Source: Desulfobacteraceae bacterium (GTDB lineage Bacteria; Desulfobacterota; Desulfobacteria; Desulfobacterales; JAABSP01). From it: 64,000 bases of DNA. The position numbers were made by a program, and so were the translations under genes. The notes under the pieces were generated by a model, which saw only the letters and a list, made by a program, of their open reading frames with translations, did no database searches and was not told the DNA's origin. Shown in pieces: positions 8,940-18,018 of the stretch (position 1 is its first letter; the number at the start of each line of letters is the position of its first letter). The stretch lies in contig JAABSP010000009.1 of the NCBI GenBank assembly GCA_011390345.1, positions 22,651 to 86,650 on the forward strand, written 5' to 3'.

Positions 8940-11241
8940 GCTGCTGCGCCGCCCCTCTCTTTTTCTCGTTGGCCATCCGGACCAGTCCACCCACATCGAG
9001 GATGAGGCCCACCCGGCCGTTGGGCATGATCGCACTGCCTGAAATCCCGGGGATATCCCCCAGCGCCTCCCCAAGGGTCTTTATGACGATCTGCTGGCTG
9101 CCGATCAGTTCGTCCACCATCAGCCCCGCGTGCCGGTCATCATCTTCCACCACCACCACGATGGCTTTGGTATAGTCGGTCTCCGCGCCCTTGATGCCGA
9201 AAAGCTCCCCTAAGCGGAAGAGGGGAATGAGCCGGCCCTGGAGCTTGAGCATCTCTCCCCGTCGGAAGACGGTGTTCATATCCGACTTTTCCGGCTGAAC
9301 CGAACGGACAATAGAGACCGTCGGGATCACATATTTCTGATCCCGCAGCCGGACCACCATGCCGTCGATGATGGCCAAAGTCAACGGCAGGCTCATCTTG
9401 AAGACGCATCCCCTGTCCGGCTTGGAGTGGATCTCCACATTCCCCCGAAGAGATTCGATGTTGGTCTTGACCACATCCATGCCCACCCCCCGGCCCGAGA
9501 CCTCGGAGATGGTTGCGGCCGTGGAGAAGCCCGGCTCAAAGATCAGGTTGTAGATCTCCCGGTCAGTCAGGGCCTCGCCGTCCGCGATCAGCCCCCGAGC
9601 CTCGGCCTTTGCGATGATACCCTCTCTGTCCAGCCCTTTCCCGTCATCCCGGATCTCCACCACCACATTGCCGGCCGAATGGTATGCGTCCAGTTGAATG
9701 GTTCCGTTGACCGGCTTGCCGGCCCGCTCCCGTTCCGTGGGGGACTCGATGCCATGATCCACGGCATTGCGCACCATATGGACCAGGGGGTCGTTGATGA
9801 TGTCCACCATGTTCCGGTCGATCTCCGTATCCTCCCCTTCGGTGAAAAAGGTGATATTCTTGCCGGCCTTTCTGGAGAGATCCCGCACCAGCCGGGCCAT
9901 CTTCTGAAATGTGGTCTTCAAGGGGATCATCCGCATGGACATCGACATTCCCTGCAGCTCCCGGACGATCTTTCCGCTCTGGCCGACCTTTTTGAAGAGT
10001 TCATGGTTCTGCCCATCGGTCACCACCTCGTCCTGGGCCACCATGGAATGCGCCACCACCAGCTCCCCCACCATGTCGATAAACCGGTCCAGCCTGTCCA
10101 CCGGAACCCGGATGGAGGACTCCACATACCCTTTGGAGGTGTCGCGGGAGGTCGTCTTATTCTCGTCGGCCTCCTCCTTTTTCTTTTTGTCGGATACGGC
10201 CGCATCAGCATGGGACACCGGCTCTTCTGAAGGGGAGGCTTCCGTCTCCGGTTCCCTGTTTTCCGCAGAAGGGGTTTCCGCAGAAGGAGTTTCCACAGAA
10301 GGGGTTTCCGGGCCGGCCGCCTCGGGATGATCCAGAAGGCCGATCAGCTCATCATACTCCTCAAAGATCAGAAAGGGCTTACCGTTGATCGCCCCCTGGG
10401 CCGTTGCCAGCAGATCTTTCAAGAGATCGATGGATCGCAGTGCAAGATCGGCATAGCCCCCGCCGTACCGGATCTCCCTGTCCCGCACCTGGCTCAGCAG
10501 AGACTCTGCCCGATGGGCCAGATCGGAGATCGGCTTGAGTTCGAGGAAGCCGGAGGTTCCCTTGATGGTATGGAATGCCCGAAAGACGGTACTGACCGCA
10601 TCCATATCCTCTGGATTCTCCTCCAGAGCCAGCAGGGCCTCTTCCGCGCCGCTGATCAGGTCAGCGCTTTCGGTGAGAAATGCCTCCATCAGATCCAGAT
10701 CTGCAGATTCCGGCAACGGAAACTCCCGGGGGCCCGAAGAGGCCGATTCTTCGGCTTTGGGCTCTGCATCATCTGCTTTGAGTTCGAAAGCAGGCCCGGG
10801 CATCGCTTCTGTTTCCGGCTCCGGCTCCGGCTCTGCTGCCGGTTCGGTTTCAAGCGCTGTATCCGCTATATCTGTTCCGGTTCCGCGGTCATCGGAGGCC
10901 TGGCCCGGACGCCCTTCCACCTTCTCATCATCATCAAGGGCATTCAGGGCATTTTCAATCCCTTTCCCGATCTCCGACAGCTCGGATTCAATCCCGGAAG
11001 AGGAGACAGAAGGGGTCTTCAGCGCACCGATCCTTTCCAGCGCCGAGTCTACACTCCTTTTGCAGTTGGGGGTGATGGTTTCATCTTCAACAACCATCTG
11101 CAAAAAGGTCTCCAGTTGGGACAGCTCCGAGAGATCCTCCGCATCCATTCCGATCAGAAGCGCGGCCGCATCATTTAAAGATGTCCTTGTATTTGGTTTC
11201 GGCAAAAGTCCCTCCGATTCTACCGTGCAGGATTCGACCAT
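8920..11241 (-). CDS. cheA: Chemotaxis histidine kinase CheA
   Basis: 773-residue central kinase. An unusual N-terminal stretch (1-175) is mostly acidic and low complexity, with a short helical start. The HPt domain follows with phosphorylatable H224 (FRAFHTIKGTSG), then a linker with tandem ETPSA repeats and a Lys/Glu-rich segment, dimerisation (about 375-440), an ATPase domain with HMVRNAVDHGIE and GRGVGMDVVK, and a CheW-like P5 domain to about residue 760. No separate P2 CheY-binding domain is obvious. It is the first gene of the operon; its ATG lacks a strong ribosome-binding site. It likely receives input from both receptors through a CheW encoded elsewhere, possibly the gene cut at the left edge. 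Confidence 0.97.
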   Translation of the reverse strand: MVESCTVESEGLLPKPNTRTSLNDAAALLIGMDAEDLSELSQLETFLQMVVEDETITPNCKRSVDSALERIGALKTPSVSSSGIESELSEIGKGIENALNALDDDEKVEGRPGQASDDRGTGTDIADTALETEPAAEPEPEPETEAMPGPAFELKADDAEPKAEESASSGPREFPLPESADLDLMEAFLTESADLISGAEEALLALEENPEDMDAVSTVFRAFHTIKGTSGFLELKPISDLAHRAESLLSQVRDREIRYGGGYADLALRSIDLLKDLLATAQGAINGKPFLIFEEYDELIGLLDHPEAAGPETPSVETPSAETPSAENREPETEASPSEEPVSHADAAVSDKKKKEEADENKTTSRDTSKGYVESSIRVPVDRLDRFIDMVGELVVAHSMVAQDEVVTDGQNHELFKKVGQSGKIVRELQGMSMSMRMIPLKTTFQKMARLVRDLSRKAGKNITFFTEGEDTEIDRNMVDIINDPLVHMVRNAVDHGIESPTERERAGKPVNGTIQLDAYHSAGNVVVEIRDDGKGLDREGIIAKAEARGLIADGEALTDREIYNLIFEPGFSTAATISEVSGRGVGMDVVKTNIESLRGNVEIHSKPDRGCVFKMSLPLTLAIIDGMVVRLRDQKYVIPTVSIVRSVQPEKSDMNTVFRRGEMLKLQGRLIPLFRLGELFGIKGAETDYTKAIVVVVEDDDRHAGLMVDELIGSQQIVIKTLGEALGDIPGISGSAIMPNGRVGLILDVGGLVRMANEKKRGAAQQHEPFVG
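10260..10309. repeat. 15-bp tandem repeats inside the cheA linker
   Basis: Three 15-base units (TTTCCGCAGAAGGGG and variants differing by one base) plus a partial fourth encode repeated ETPSA/ETPSV pentapeptides in the linker between the CheA HPt and dimerisation domains. In-frame units could change number without breaking the gene. Confidence 0.85.
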
Positions 11242-11406
11242 ACGGCCAAATGGGTTTTCATACCCTTATCATATCTACTTTTTTAATTGAATTTTCCAAT
11301 ATCGAGCAACCCTTTTTTCCCAAACAGGCCCGAGAGTATAAATCGATCTGACAGATCAATCACCCCGGGAAGGCATCCTCCGGCGGAAAAAGGGTCGGAG
11401 AAAGGA

Positions 11407-12801
11407 TCAGGAGGTGAGATTAGGGATCATGGTGCGCAAGAAGTTCTTGTCATCTTCGTCGATCTTCCGGAGCCCCTCCATCAGCAGGTGCATGAAATCG
11501 CCCAGCTCCGGCGCCTCCATCTCTTCAGGAGAGAGCCCCGGAATGAACTTGAACCGCCCTTCCTTCATTTTCAAAAGCTCGAAAAAAGCCTCCTCCCCTT
11601 CCCTTTCCCGATACTTGGCCCGGATCAGCTCCCCCTCCCGAAACGATAGATAGGCCGAATCCCGGGGAAATTTCAGGGTCAGCACCCCGGTCTTCTGGTT
11701 GACGTTCAGGGTCTGAAAAAGCTCGGCCGGCGGCATTTCCGAAAGCTTTCCGGTCATTCCCGAGGCAAATTCTTCGGAACGGGCCATATTGATTTCGGCC
11801 ATCCGGCGGGCCAGCAGCCGGGTGAAGTTGAGCTGGAGCATGGGCATCTCATTCAAGATCTTCTTGAAATCGGACGCGCTGATATAGAGCACCGTCACCG
11901 GCTCCACCACCTTGATGGTCGCACCCACAGGGTCCCCGCTCAGAAGGCTCATCTCGCCGAAGACCTCTCCGCTGTCCATGAACGCAATGGACATGCCGTC
12001 GTCGCTGACCACCTCCACCCGCCCCGATACGAGGATGAAAAGGCTCCGGCCCGGCTCCCCCTTGCGTAAGATAATGTCTCCCTCCTCATACTTGTCAAGT
12101 CTCAAAAAGGAGACCAGGTCCCGGATATTGTCCTCGGTCAGGTTTTTGAAGATGGAAAATCCGCTGAGCAGACGCACCACCGCCTTGATATAGTTGTCGG
12201 TCCCGGGCCGGATATCGGCCAGTTCCTCTTTTTCCTTTTTCTCTTTGTACTTGAAGGTGATCCGGCCCGTACATCCGCTGCAGTAAAAGGAGGGGTTGCT
12301 CCCGCCCGTTGCCTTCTGCCCCTTGCCGTGCAGAATCCGAACCACATCCTTTGCCAGAATCAGACAGGGGGCTTTGGTCTTGGGAACACGAAAGATCCTG
12401 CCCACAAGCTGGAATTCATCGCTCAGCGCATACAGGGGACAACTCTCATCCTTGGTGATCTTGAAGATCGGGGGGCTGTCACCGGTATCCGGGGACGGGG
12501 AAGCCGCAGCCGCCGGCTTCTCCCCATCTGACGGGGCTTCACTCTCGGATGTTCTCTTCTCCTCGGTGCTGCTGCGCATTTCATCCTGTAAGGCTTGAAT
12601 CTCCTTTCCCACAGAATGGTCTTCTTTGCCGGATATTTTCGGGCCTGCCGCCGGTTTTTCCGCGGCCCGAGGTGCAGATTTCTGGGCCAGGGCTCTGAAG
12701 ATGTTCCCGCATTCAGAGCAGCGAATCTTTGCCCCGGGCTTTTTCAGCCGGGTTTCATCGATTTCAAAGGATGTTTCACATCTGTCGCACCGCACATTCA
12801 T
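11407..12801 (-). CDS. Zinc-ribbon, cyclic-nucleotide-binding and DUF4388 fusion protein
   Basis: 464 residues with three recognisable parts. The N-terminus is an MJ0042-type zinc ribbon (CDRC...CSEC, residues 5-32). After a Ser/Glu-rich linker comes a segment with a second CxxC (FYCSGC) and conserved CPLYALSDEF. A cyclic-nucleotide-binding domain follows at about 215-335 (EGDIILRKGEPG, GEVFGEMSLLSGDP). The C-terminus is a DUF4388-like domain (about 345-450, GVLTLKF... FREGELIRAKY). The combination suggests a soluble signalling protein reading cAMP or cGMP; the output is unknown. AAGGG lies about 8 bases before the ATG. It is transcribed toward cheA and away from the next gene. Confidence 0.82.
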   Translation of the reverse strand: MNVRCDRCETSFEIDETRLKKPGAKIRCSECGNIFRALAQKSAPRAAEKPAAGPKISGKEDHSVGKEIQALQDEMRSSTEEKRTSESEAPSDGEKPAAAASPSPDTGDSPPIFKITKDESCPLYALSDEFQLVGRIFRVPKTKAPCLILAKDVVRILHGKGQKATGGSNPSFYCSGCTGRITFKYKEKKEKEELADIRPGTDNYIKAVVRLLSGFSIFKNLTEDNIRDLVSFLRLDKYEEGDIILRKGEPGRSLFILVSGRVEVVSDDGMSIAFMDSGEVFGEMSLLSGDPVGATIKVVEPVTVLYISASDFKKILNEMPMLQLNFTRLLARRMAEINMARSEEFASGMTGKLSEMPPAELFQTLNVNQKTGVLTLKFPRDSAYLSFREGELIRAKYREREGEEAFFELLKMKEGRFKFIPGLSPEEMEAPELGDFMHLLMEGLRKIDEDDKNFLRTMIPNLTS

Positions 12802-12928
12802 GGCAAGACCCTTATGGTTTGATCACAGACGGACTGTAATGTAATATGCACGATTGCCCCGCTGCAGCAGGATCATCTGAGAATCGCTCTTCGAATCTTT
12901 CCTTTTTTTCCAACTGGCATCTTTGGCA

Positions 12929-12957
12929 TTGGCAATTTCAATGTTATACTCTATAAT
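12929..12957 (+). promoter_or_regulatory. Strong sigma70-type promoter for the radical SAM/rng operon
   Basis: TTGGCA (12929-12934), 17-base spacer, TATAAT (12952-12957). This is one mismatch from the full consensus at ideal spacing, in the divergent intergenic region, with the first plausible ATG 76 bases downstream. Confidence 0.7.
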
Positions 12958-13032
12958 AACCCGCTTACGTCCGGTTATAAAACATTTATGTTTTTTTTGA
13001 AACTCAAATTTTTAAACTTTCTAGCATATACC

Positions 13033-15486
13033 ATGATCCTAAAGACCGTTCAAGACCTCTTGCCGCACGCCCAATGTCCCAGCCGATATATCGGCGGCGA
13101 GATCAATACCGTGCGCAAAGATCCAGAATCCGTCTCCTGCAGCTTCGGACTCGCGTTTCCGGATCTCTACGAGATCGGAACCTCCCATTTCGGGATTCAG
13201 ATCCTCTACTCCATGCTCAACGGACGGCCCGACACCGGGGCCGAGCGATTCTTCACCCCTGCCCCGGACATGGCCGAACTCCTTCGGAAAGAGCATACGC
13301 CCCTCTTCTCCCTGGAGAACCGGCGTCCCATGATCGATTTCGACATCATCGGCTTCAGCCTGCTCTACGAACTCAACTATACCAATGTGCTGATGATGCT
13401 CGATCTGGCCGGCATCCCCTTCCGGGCCCGGGATAGAGATGAATCCCACCCCTTTATTATCGCAGGTGGGCCCTGTACGTGCAACCCTCTTCCGGTAGCC
13501 GACCTCTTCGACGCAATTGTTGTAGGTGAAGGGGAAGCCGTGATCCATGGCCTGACCGATGCTTTCATCGACTGGAAAAAGAGTGGGAGCGGAAATCGAG
13601 AGGCGCTTTTGGACCGCTGGGGAGAGATCAAAGGGGTCTGGATCCCCTCCCGGTCCCCGGGTGTCCGGCGGGTTCTGGTTACGGATCTGAATACCTCTCC
13701 CTTTCCCACGGCCCCGATTCTTCCCTATGGAAAACCGGTCCATGACCGGCTCCGCCTGGAGATCGCCCGCGGCTGTACCCGGGGATGCCGCTTCTGTCAG
13801 GCCGGGATGATCTATCGGCCCGCGCGGGAGCGTTCCCCCGAGACCCTTATGGATCTTGCCCGGGATTCCCTTGCCGCGACCGGATATACAGATATCTCCC
13901 TCCTCTCTTTAAGCACCGGAGATTACCGCGCGATCGCTCCTCTGATGGAAGGTCTCATGGGGCGCTGTGCCGAGGACCGGGTGGCGGTCTCCCTGCCCTC
14001 TCTTCGGGCCGGCACCCTGACGCCGGGGCTGATGCACCTCATCCAAAAGGTTCGAAAAACCGGGTTCACCATCGCGCCCGAGGCCGGAAGCGATCGGCTG
14101 CGCAGGGTCATCAACAAGAACATCACCGAAGCCGACATCCAAAAAACGGTTTCGGACGCGATCGATATGGGGTGGAAGGTGATCAAGCTCTACTTCATGA
14201 TCGGCCTGCCCGAGGAGACCGATGCGGATCTGGCCGAGATGGTGGCGCTGGTGGACCGGCTCCGGCGTTTTCCTGCGGCCAAAGGGCGCAGACCCCAGAT
14301 CAATGTGAGCGTCGGAACCTTTATTCCCAAGCCCCACACGCCCTTTCAATGGGCGCCTCAAATCTCTTTGAAAGAATCAAAGGAGAAGATCGAATGGCTC
14401 CGGGAGAAGCTTCGGCTGCCGGGGGTTCGATTCAAATGGCAGCAGCCCGAGGTGAGCCTTATCGAGGGGCTCTTTGCCCGGGGGGACCGGCGGCTCAACG
14501 CACTTCTGATCCGGGCCTATTCTCTCGGATGCCGGCTCGACGGATGGAGCGACCATTTCTCCTTCTACCGTTGGACCCAGGCCATGGCCGATACGGGAAT
14601 CGATATGGATGAATTCACGACCCGGGCCCGATCTGACCATGAGCCGCTGCCCTGGGACCTGGTGGACATGGGGATTGAAAAGAGGTTTCTGGTGGAGGAA
14701 TGGCACCGGGCAAAGGCGGGAGACCAGACCGGAGACTGTCGGGATGGAGAGTGCAATGGCTGCGGGGTCTGTGATTTCGACACGATAGCGCCCAGGACCT
14801 TTCCCCCGGAGATCGTCTCTCTGGCGGTTTCGGATCAGAAGAGAGAGGGAGGGAAGGAAATCTTTCAAAATATTACGGCCTTCTATTCCAAACGGGGGGA
14901 TGCCCGCTTCTTGGGCCATCTGGAGATGGTCAACATCTTCATCCGCGCAATGCGCCGGGCCGGGCTGCGCCTCAAATACTCCCAGGGATTCCATCCGCTG
15001 CCGAAGATCTCCTTTGAAGACCCTCTGCCCATCGGCCTGGAGAGCGAATCCGAGGCTTTCTATTTCACCCTTGCAGAACCGGTTCCCGCGGAAATGATCC
15101 CGGAGCGTCTCAATCCACATCTTCCCGAGGGGCTCTGCCTCACCGGCATCCGGGCCGGGGGAAGGAAATCCCGGCAGATTCCGGATCGCACCCGATACAC
15201 CATCCGGCTAAAAAACGGCTACCGCTTCGATCCGGAGGCTATCGGCCGCTTCCGGAGCAGCGCAGAATGGGTTGTCGAGCGGATTCGGCCCAACGGAAAG
15301 ATCCGCCGGGTGGACCTGGCCGAGGTACTCTCGGAGATCCGGCTGGAGGAAGATCAGCTTCTGCTGACGGTCCTGCGACTGGAGGGAAAGGCGGTGCGGC
15401 CTGCAGAGGTTATGGCCTCCCTCTTCGACCTGCCGGAGGAAGCGGTCATTTCCGCGGAGGTTCTGCGATTGGCCGATCATGTATAG
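13033..15486 (+). CDS. B12-binding-type radical SAM protein fused to DUF2344
   Basis: 817 residues, matching the TIGR03960-type radical SAM family fused to the TIGR03936/DUF2344 family that is often a separate gene. The N-terminal part resembles a cobalamin-binding fold (GFSLLYELNYTNVL, AGGPCTCNP, VVGEGE). The radical SAM cluster motif is C248-x3-C252-x2-C255 (RGCTRGCRFCQAG). A second Cys cluster (CRDGECNGCGVC) lies near residue 575. The C-terminal DUF2344 region begins with YSKRGDARFLGHLEMV and has KYSQGFHPLPKISF. Substrate unknown; pairing with RNase G suggests an RNA or ribosome modification role (inference). I chose the ATG at 13033 over 12988 because the family starts near ILK; neither has a good ribosome-binding site. 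Confidence 0.88.
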   Translation: MILKTVQDLLPHAQCPSRYIGGEINTVRKDPESVSCSFGLAFPDLYEIGTSHFGIQILYSMLNGRPDTGAERFFTPAPDMAELLRKEHTPLFSLENRRPMIDFDIIGFSLLYELNYTNVLMMLDLAGIPFRARDRDESHPFIIAGGPCTCNPLPVADLFDAIVVGEGEAVIHGLTDAFIDWKKSGSGNREALLDRWGEIKGVWIPSRSPGVRRVLVTDLNTSPFPTAPILPYGKPVHDRLRLEIARGCTRGCRFCQAGMIYRPARERSPETLMDLARDSLAATGYTDISLLSLSTGDYRAIAPLMEGLMGRCAEDRVAVSLPSLRAGTLTPGLMHLIQKVRKTGFTIAPEAGSDRLRRVINKNITEADIQKTVSDAIDMGWKVIKLYFMIGLPEETDADLAEMVALVDRLRRFPAAKGRRPQINVSVGTFIPKPHTPFQWAPQISLKESKEKIEWLREKLRLPGVRFKWQQPEVSLIEGLFARGDRRLNALLIRAYSLGCRLDGWSDHFSFYRWTQAMADTGIDMDEFTTRARSDHEPLPWDLVDMGIEKRFLVEEWHRAKAGDQTGDCRDGECNGCGVCDFDTIAPRTFPPEIVSLAVSDQKREGGKEIFQNITAFYSKRGDARFLGHLEMVNIFIRAMRRAGLRLKYSQGFHPLPKISFEDPLPIGLESESEAFYFTLAEPVPAEMIPERLNPHLPEGLCLTGIRAGGRKSRQIPDRTRYTIRLKNGYRFDPEAIGRFRSSAEWVVERIRPNGKIRRVDLAEVLSEIRLEEDQLLLTVLRLEGKAVRPAEVMASLFDLPEEAVISAEVLRLADHV

Positions 15487-17029
15487 GCAGCTCGTCATCG
15501 AAGCCGCGGAGCATGAGACCCGGGTCGCGCTTCTGGAGGACGGCACCATTGCCGAACTCTTCATCAAGCGCCGGGGGGATGCCGATATCGCGGGAAACAT
15601 CTACAAGGGCCGGGTACAGCGGGTGCTTCCGGGGATGCAGGCCGCATTTGTCGATATCGGACTTTCCCAGGCCGCGTTTCTCTACGTCAATGACATTTTC
15701 CCCGCCAATCCCGGCGGAGAATCCGGGCCATTATTCTCCGATACCCAGGAGATTTTCACGGACGAAGAGATGGAAGAGGCTCTCAAAACCCCTCGGTCCC
15801 CGCCGGCAAACGGCAGGAAGATTCAGATCGAAAACTTTCTGACCGAGGGGCAGGAGATTCTGGTCCAGGTCTCAAAAGGGCCGCTGGGAACCAAAGGAGC
15901 CCGGGTCACCACCTATGTCTCCATTCCGGGACGATTACTCGTGTTCATGCCCACCACGGATCATGTGGGCATCTCCCGACGGATCGAAGATGAAGCGGAA
16001 AGATCCCGGCTCAAGGATCTGATCACCTCCCTGCGCCAGGACAGCATGGGGTATATCCTCCGCACCGCCTCGGGAGGGGTGAATGGGGAGAAGCTCATCT
16101 ATGAAATGGCCTTTTTGCGAAATCTCTGGGAGAACATCATCGCCCGGTACAGGACGGCCGCGCCCCCTTCCCTGCTCCACCAGGAACTGACCGTGAGTCT
16201 GCGCGCGGTTCGGGACCTTCTGCTCCACGAGGCCGAGAAGGTGGTCATCGACTCCCGGGAGGGGTATGGGGCCATCGTCTCCTTTTTAGACACCTTCATG
16301 CCGAGCCTCAAGGAATCGGTGGAGCTGTATGATGACCCGGAGCCGATCTTCGACGCGTACAACCTCGAAGGCGACATCTCAAGGGCACTGAAGCGCAAAG
16401 TCTGGCTCAAATCCGGAGGCTACATCGTCATCGAGCAGACCGAGGCCCTTGTGGCCATCGATGTCAACACGGGCCGGTATGTGGGCAAACACAACCTGGA
16501 GGAGACGATTTTAAAGACCAACCTCGAGGCTGTCAAGGAGATCGCCTACCAGATCCGGCTCAGAGACATCGGCGGCATCATCATCATCGACTTCATCGAC
16601 ATGGAGAAGCGGACCAATCAGGAGAAGGTCTACAACGCACTGAAGGAGGCCGCCAAGCGGGACCGGAGCAGGACACACATCCTTCCAATGTCAGAGCTGG
16701 GCCTGATGCAGATGACAAGGAAACGAGTCCGGCGGTCCCTGACCCGGACCCTGTGCGAGCCCTGTTTCTACTGCGAGGGGGAGGGATTTCTCATCTCCAG
16801 CCAGACCATATGCTACAACATCTTCCGGGAGATCATGCGGGAATCGAGGGATATGCAGGGGGTCCGCCTCACCCTTCGGGTCAATCCGGAGATCGCGGAC
16901 CTTCTCCACGGAGAGGAGCGCCATGTCATCACCTCGCTGGAACGGATCATCGGAAAGCAGATCGTGATCTATCCCAACGCGAAATTTCACATGGAGGAGT
17001 TCGACATCTTCGAAATCTTAAAAGATTAA
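15479..17029 (+). CDS. rng: Ribonuclease G/E family endoribonuclease
   Basis: 516 residues, consistent with RNase G rather than the longer RNase E. An S1-like RNA-binding region (IYKGRVQRVLPGMQAAFVDIG) contains an insertion of about 40 residues, common in this group. Metal-binding catalytic residues D328 (AIDVNTGRYVG) and D371 (IIIDFIDM) are 43 apart, as in the enteric enzyme. A Zn-link motif with C426, C429 and C432 follows. It would process 16S rRNA 5' ends and decay mRNA. Its ATG overlaps the end of the upstream radical SAM gene by 8 bases, so the two are translationally coupled. Confidence 0.95.
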   Translation: MYRQLVIEAAEHETRVALLEDGTIAELFIKRRGDADIAGNIYKGRVQRVLPGMQAAFVDIGLSQAAFLYVNDIFPANPGGESGPLFSDTQEIFTDEEMEEALKTPRSPPANGRKIQIENFLTEGQEILVQVSKGPLGTKGARVTTYVSIPGRLLVFMPTTDHVGISRRIEDEAERSRLKDLITSLRQDSMGYILRTASGGVNGEKLIYEMAFLRNLWENIIARYRTAAPPSLLHQELTVSLRAVRDLLLHEAEKVVIDSREGYGAIVSFLDTFMPSLKESVELYDDPEPIFDAYNLEGDISRALKRKVWLKSGGYIVIEQTEALVAIDVNTGRYVGKHNLEETILKTNLEAVKEIAYQIRLRDIGGIIIIDFIDMEKRTNQEKVYNALKEAAKRDRSRTHILPMSELGLMQMTRKRVRRSLTRTLCEPCFYCEGEGFLISSQTICYNIFREIMRESRDMQGVRLTLRVNPEIADLLHGEERHVITSLERIIGKQIVIYPNAKFHMEEFDIFEILKD

Positions 17030-17037
17030 TTTTGATA

Positions 17038-17067
17038 TTGACACCTCCGGTTGCATGTGATTAGATT
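17038..17067 (+). promoter_or_regulatory. Probable promoter for rpmH-rnpA
   Basis: TTGACA (17038-17043), 18-base spacer, TAGATT (17062-17067). Perfect -35, weak -10. It sits just after the rng stop and about 110 bases before rpmH. Confidence 0.45.
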
Positions 17068-17174
17068 TCTTGGTTAAACATTTAATTGTTTCGTACCGGA
17101 CGTCATCAGAGGGCGCATCAGCACCGTAAATGGTAGAACCTTAAATTTTTTGAAAAGGATAAAGGAAACGGATT

Positions 17175-17309
17175 ATGAAAAGAACCTTTCAACCCAGCCG
17201 AATCAAGAGGGCCAGAACCCACGGATTCTTAAAGCGAATGTCCACAAAGGGAGGCCGCCGGATCATCAACCGGCGCAGAGCCAAGGGAAGAAAACGGTTG
17301 TCGGCCTGA
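17175..17309 (+). CDS. rpmH: 50S ribosomal protein L34
   Basis: 44-residue, very basic protein starting [19 protein letters not shown] and ending in the conserved GRKRLSA. This is the complete canonical L34. AAAGGA lies 8 bases upstream of the ATG. It precedes rnpA by 11 bases, the near-universal rpmH-rnpA order. Normally dnaA lies on the other side; here rng occupies that side. Confidence 0.97.
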   Translation: MKRTFQPSRIKRARTHGFLKRMSTKGGRRIINRRRAKGRKRLSA

Positions 17310-17320
17310 GCCGGCCCTGC

Positions 17321-17677
17321 ATGAAGCCGGCGGAACATCCTTTCTCGTTTTCCAAGGCGGACAGGCTGTTGAAACGTTCCCAGTTCCTCAGCCTGTCCGA
17401 GTCCGGAAGGCGGATTCAGAACCGACACTTTATCGCGGTCGCAGCCCCGGGGCCGGCCGGCCGCCACCGGCTGGGCCTCACTGTTTCGAAGAGAGTGGGC
17501 GGCGCTATCACTCGCAACCGGGTCAAGCGGTGTATCCGGGAATACTTTCGGCACCACCGGCAGGCCCTTCCCGGATGCTGGGACATCAATATAATTGCAA
17601 AGCATACCACAGCGCAACTGCCGACCGACGCGATCTTTCGATCCTTATCGGAGATCTTTAACCGAATACCGAGGTGA
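17321..17677 (+). CDS. rnpA: Ribonuclease P protein component
   Basis: 118-residue protein subunit that assists RNase P RNA in tRNA 5' maturation. The signature RNR motif is intact within [17 protein letters not shown], preceded by [12 protein letters not shown]. The long overlapping frame starts upstream inside rpmH; I chose the ATG at 17321, which gives [13 protein letters not shown] at the expected distance from the N-terminus. No clear ribosome-binding site precedes it, so coupling to rpmH translation is likely. Confidence 0.95.
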   Translation: MKPAEHPFSFSKADRLLKRSQFLSLSESGRRIQNRHFIAVAAPGPAGRHRLGLTVSKRVGGAITRNRVKRCIREYFRHHRQALPGCWDINIIAKHTTAQLPTDAIFRSLSEIFNRIPR

Positions 17678-17699
17678 TGGGATATCAGATTTTAAAGTC

Positions 17700-17909
17700 A
17701 TGGCAAGCCCTCTGCTGCTGCTGATCCGGGCATATCAGTATCTCATATCTCCTGTTATCGGCCCCTCGTGCCGCTTTCACCCAACCTGTTCCGCCTATGC
17801 CTACCAGGCCATCTCCCGCTATGGTGTGATCAAGGGATCATGGCTTTCCATCGGCCGGGTCCTGCGCTGTCATCCGTTCCATCCGGGCGGCTTCGATCCG
17901 GTTCCTTAG
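17700..17909 (+). CDS. yidD: Membrane protein insertion efficiency factor YidD
   Basis: 69 residues with the family core: [31 protein letters not shown] and the C-terminal [14 protein letters not shown]. An N-terminal amphipathic or partly hydrophobic segment should associate with the inner membrane and assist YidC insertion. It lies 22 bases after rnpA in the classic rnpA-yidD-yidC order. The upstream in-frame extension lies over the end of rnpA and is not needed. Confidence 0.95.
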   Translation: MASPLLLLIRAYQYLISPVIGPSCRFHPTCSAYAYQAISRYGVIKGSWLSIGRVLRCHPFHPGGFDPVP

Positions 17910-17916
17910 CGGGAAA

Positions 17917-18012
17917 ATGACATCCCCATTTCACGATCATCCAGTAATGAAAATCTCAACACCATTGACCCCCGGCCTGACCATTATCGGCAAAATCGAG
18001 GAGAAGAGCTAA
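17917..18012 (+). CDS. Possible 31-codon ORF between yidD and yidC
   Basis: ATG at 17917 runs to TAA at 18010-18012, ending 6 bases before yidC, and includes an internal ATG at 17947. The product (MTSPFHDHPVMK..., ending GKIEEKS) has no recognised family. No strong ribosome-binding site is seen. It may be only a leader ORF that couples yidC translation, or chance. Confidence 0.2.
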   Translation: MTSPFHDHPVMKISTPLTPGLTIIGKIEEKS

Positions 18013-18018
18013 AAGAAT

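Noticed and set aside
8940..9074. Upstream extension of cheR
   Set aside because: The extra 45 residues are the antisense-like reading of the cheA end, not part of the CheR family; ATG at 8939 fits the family N-terminus.
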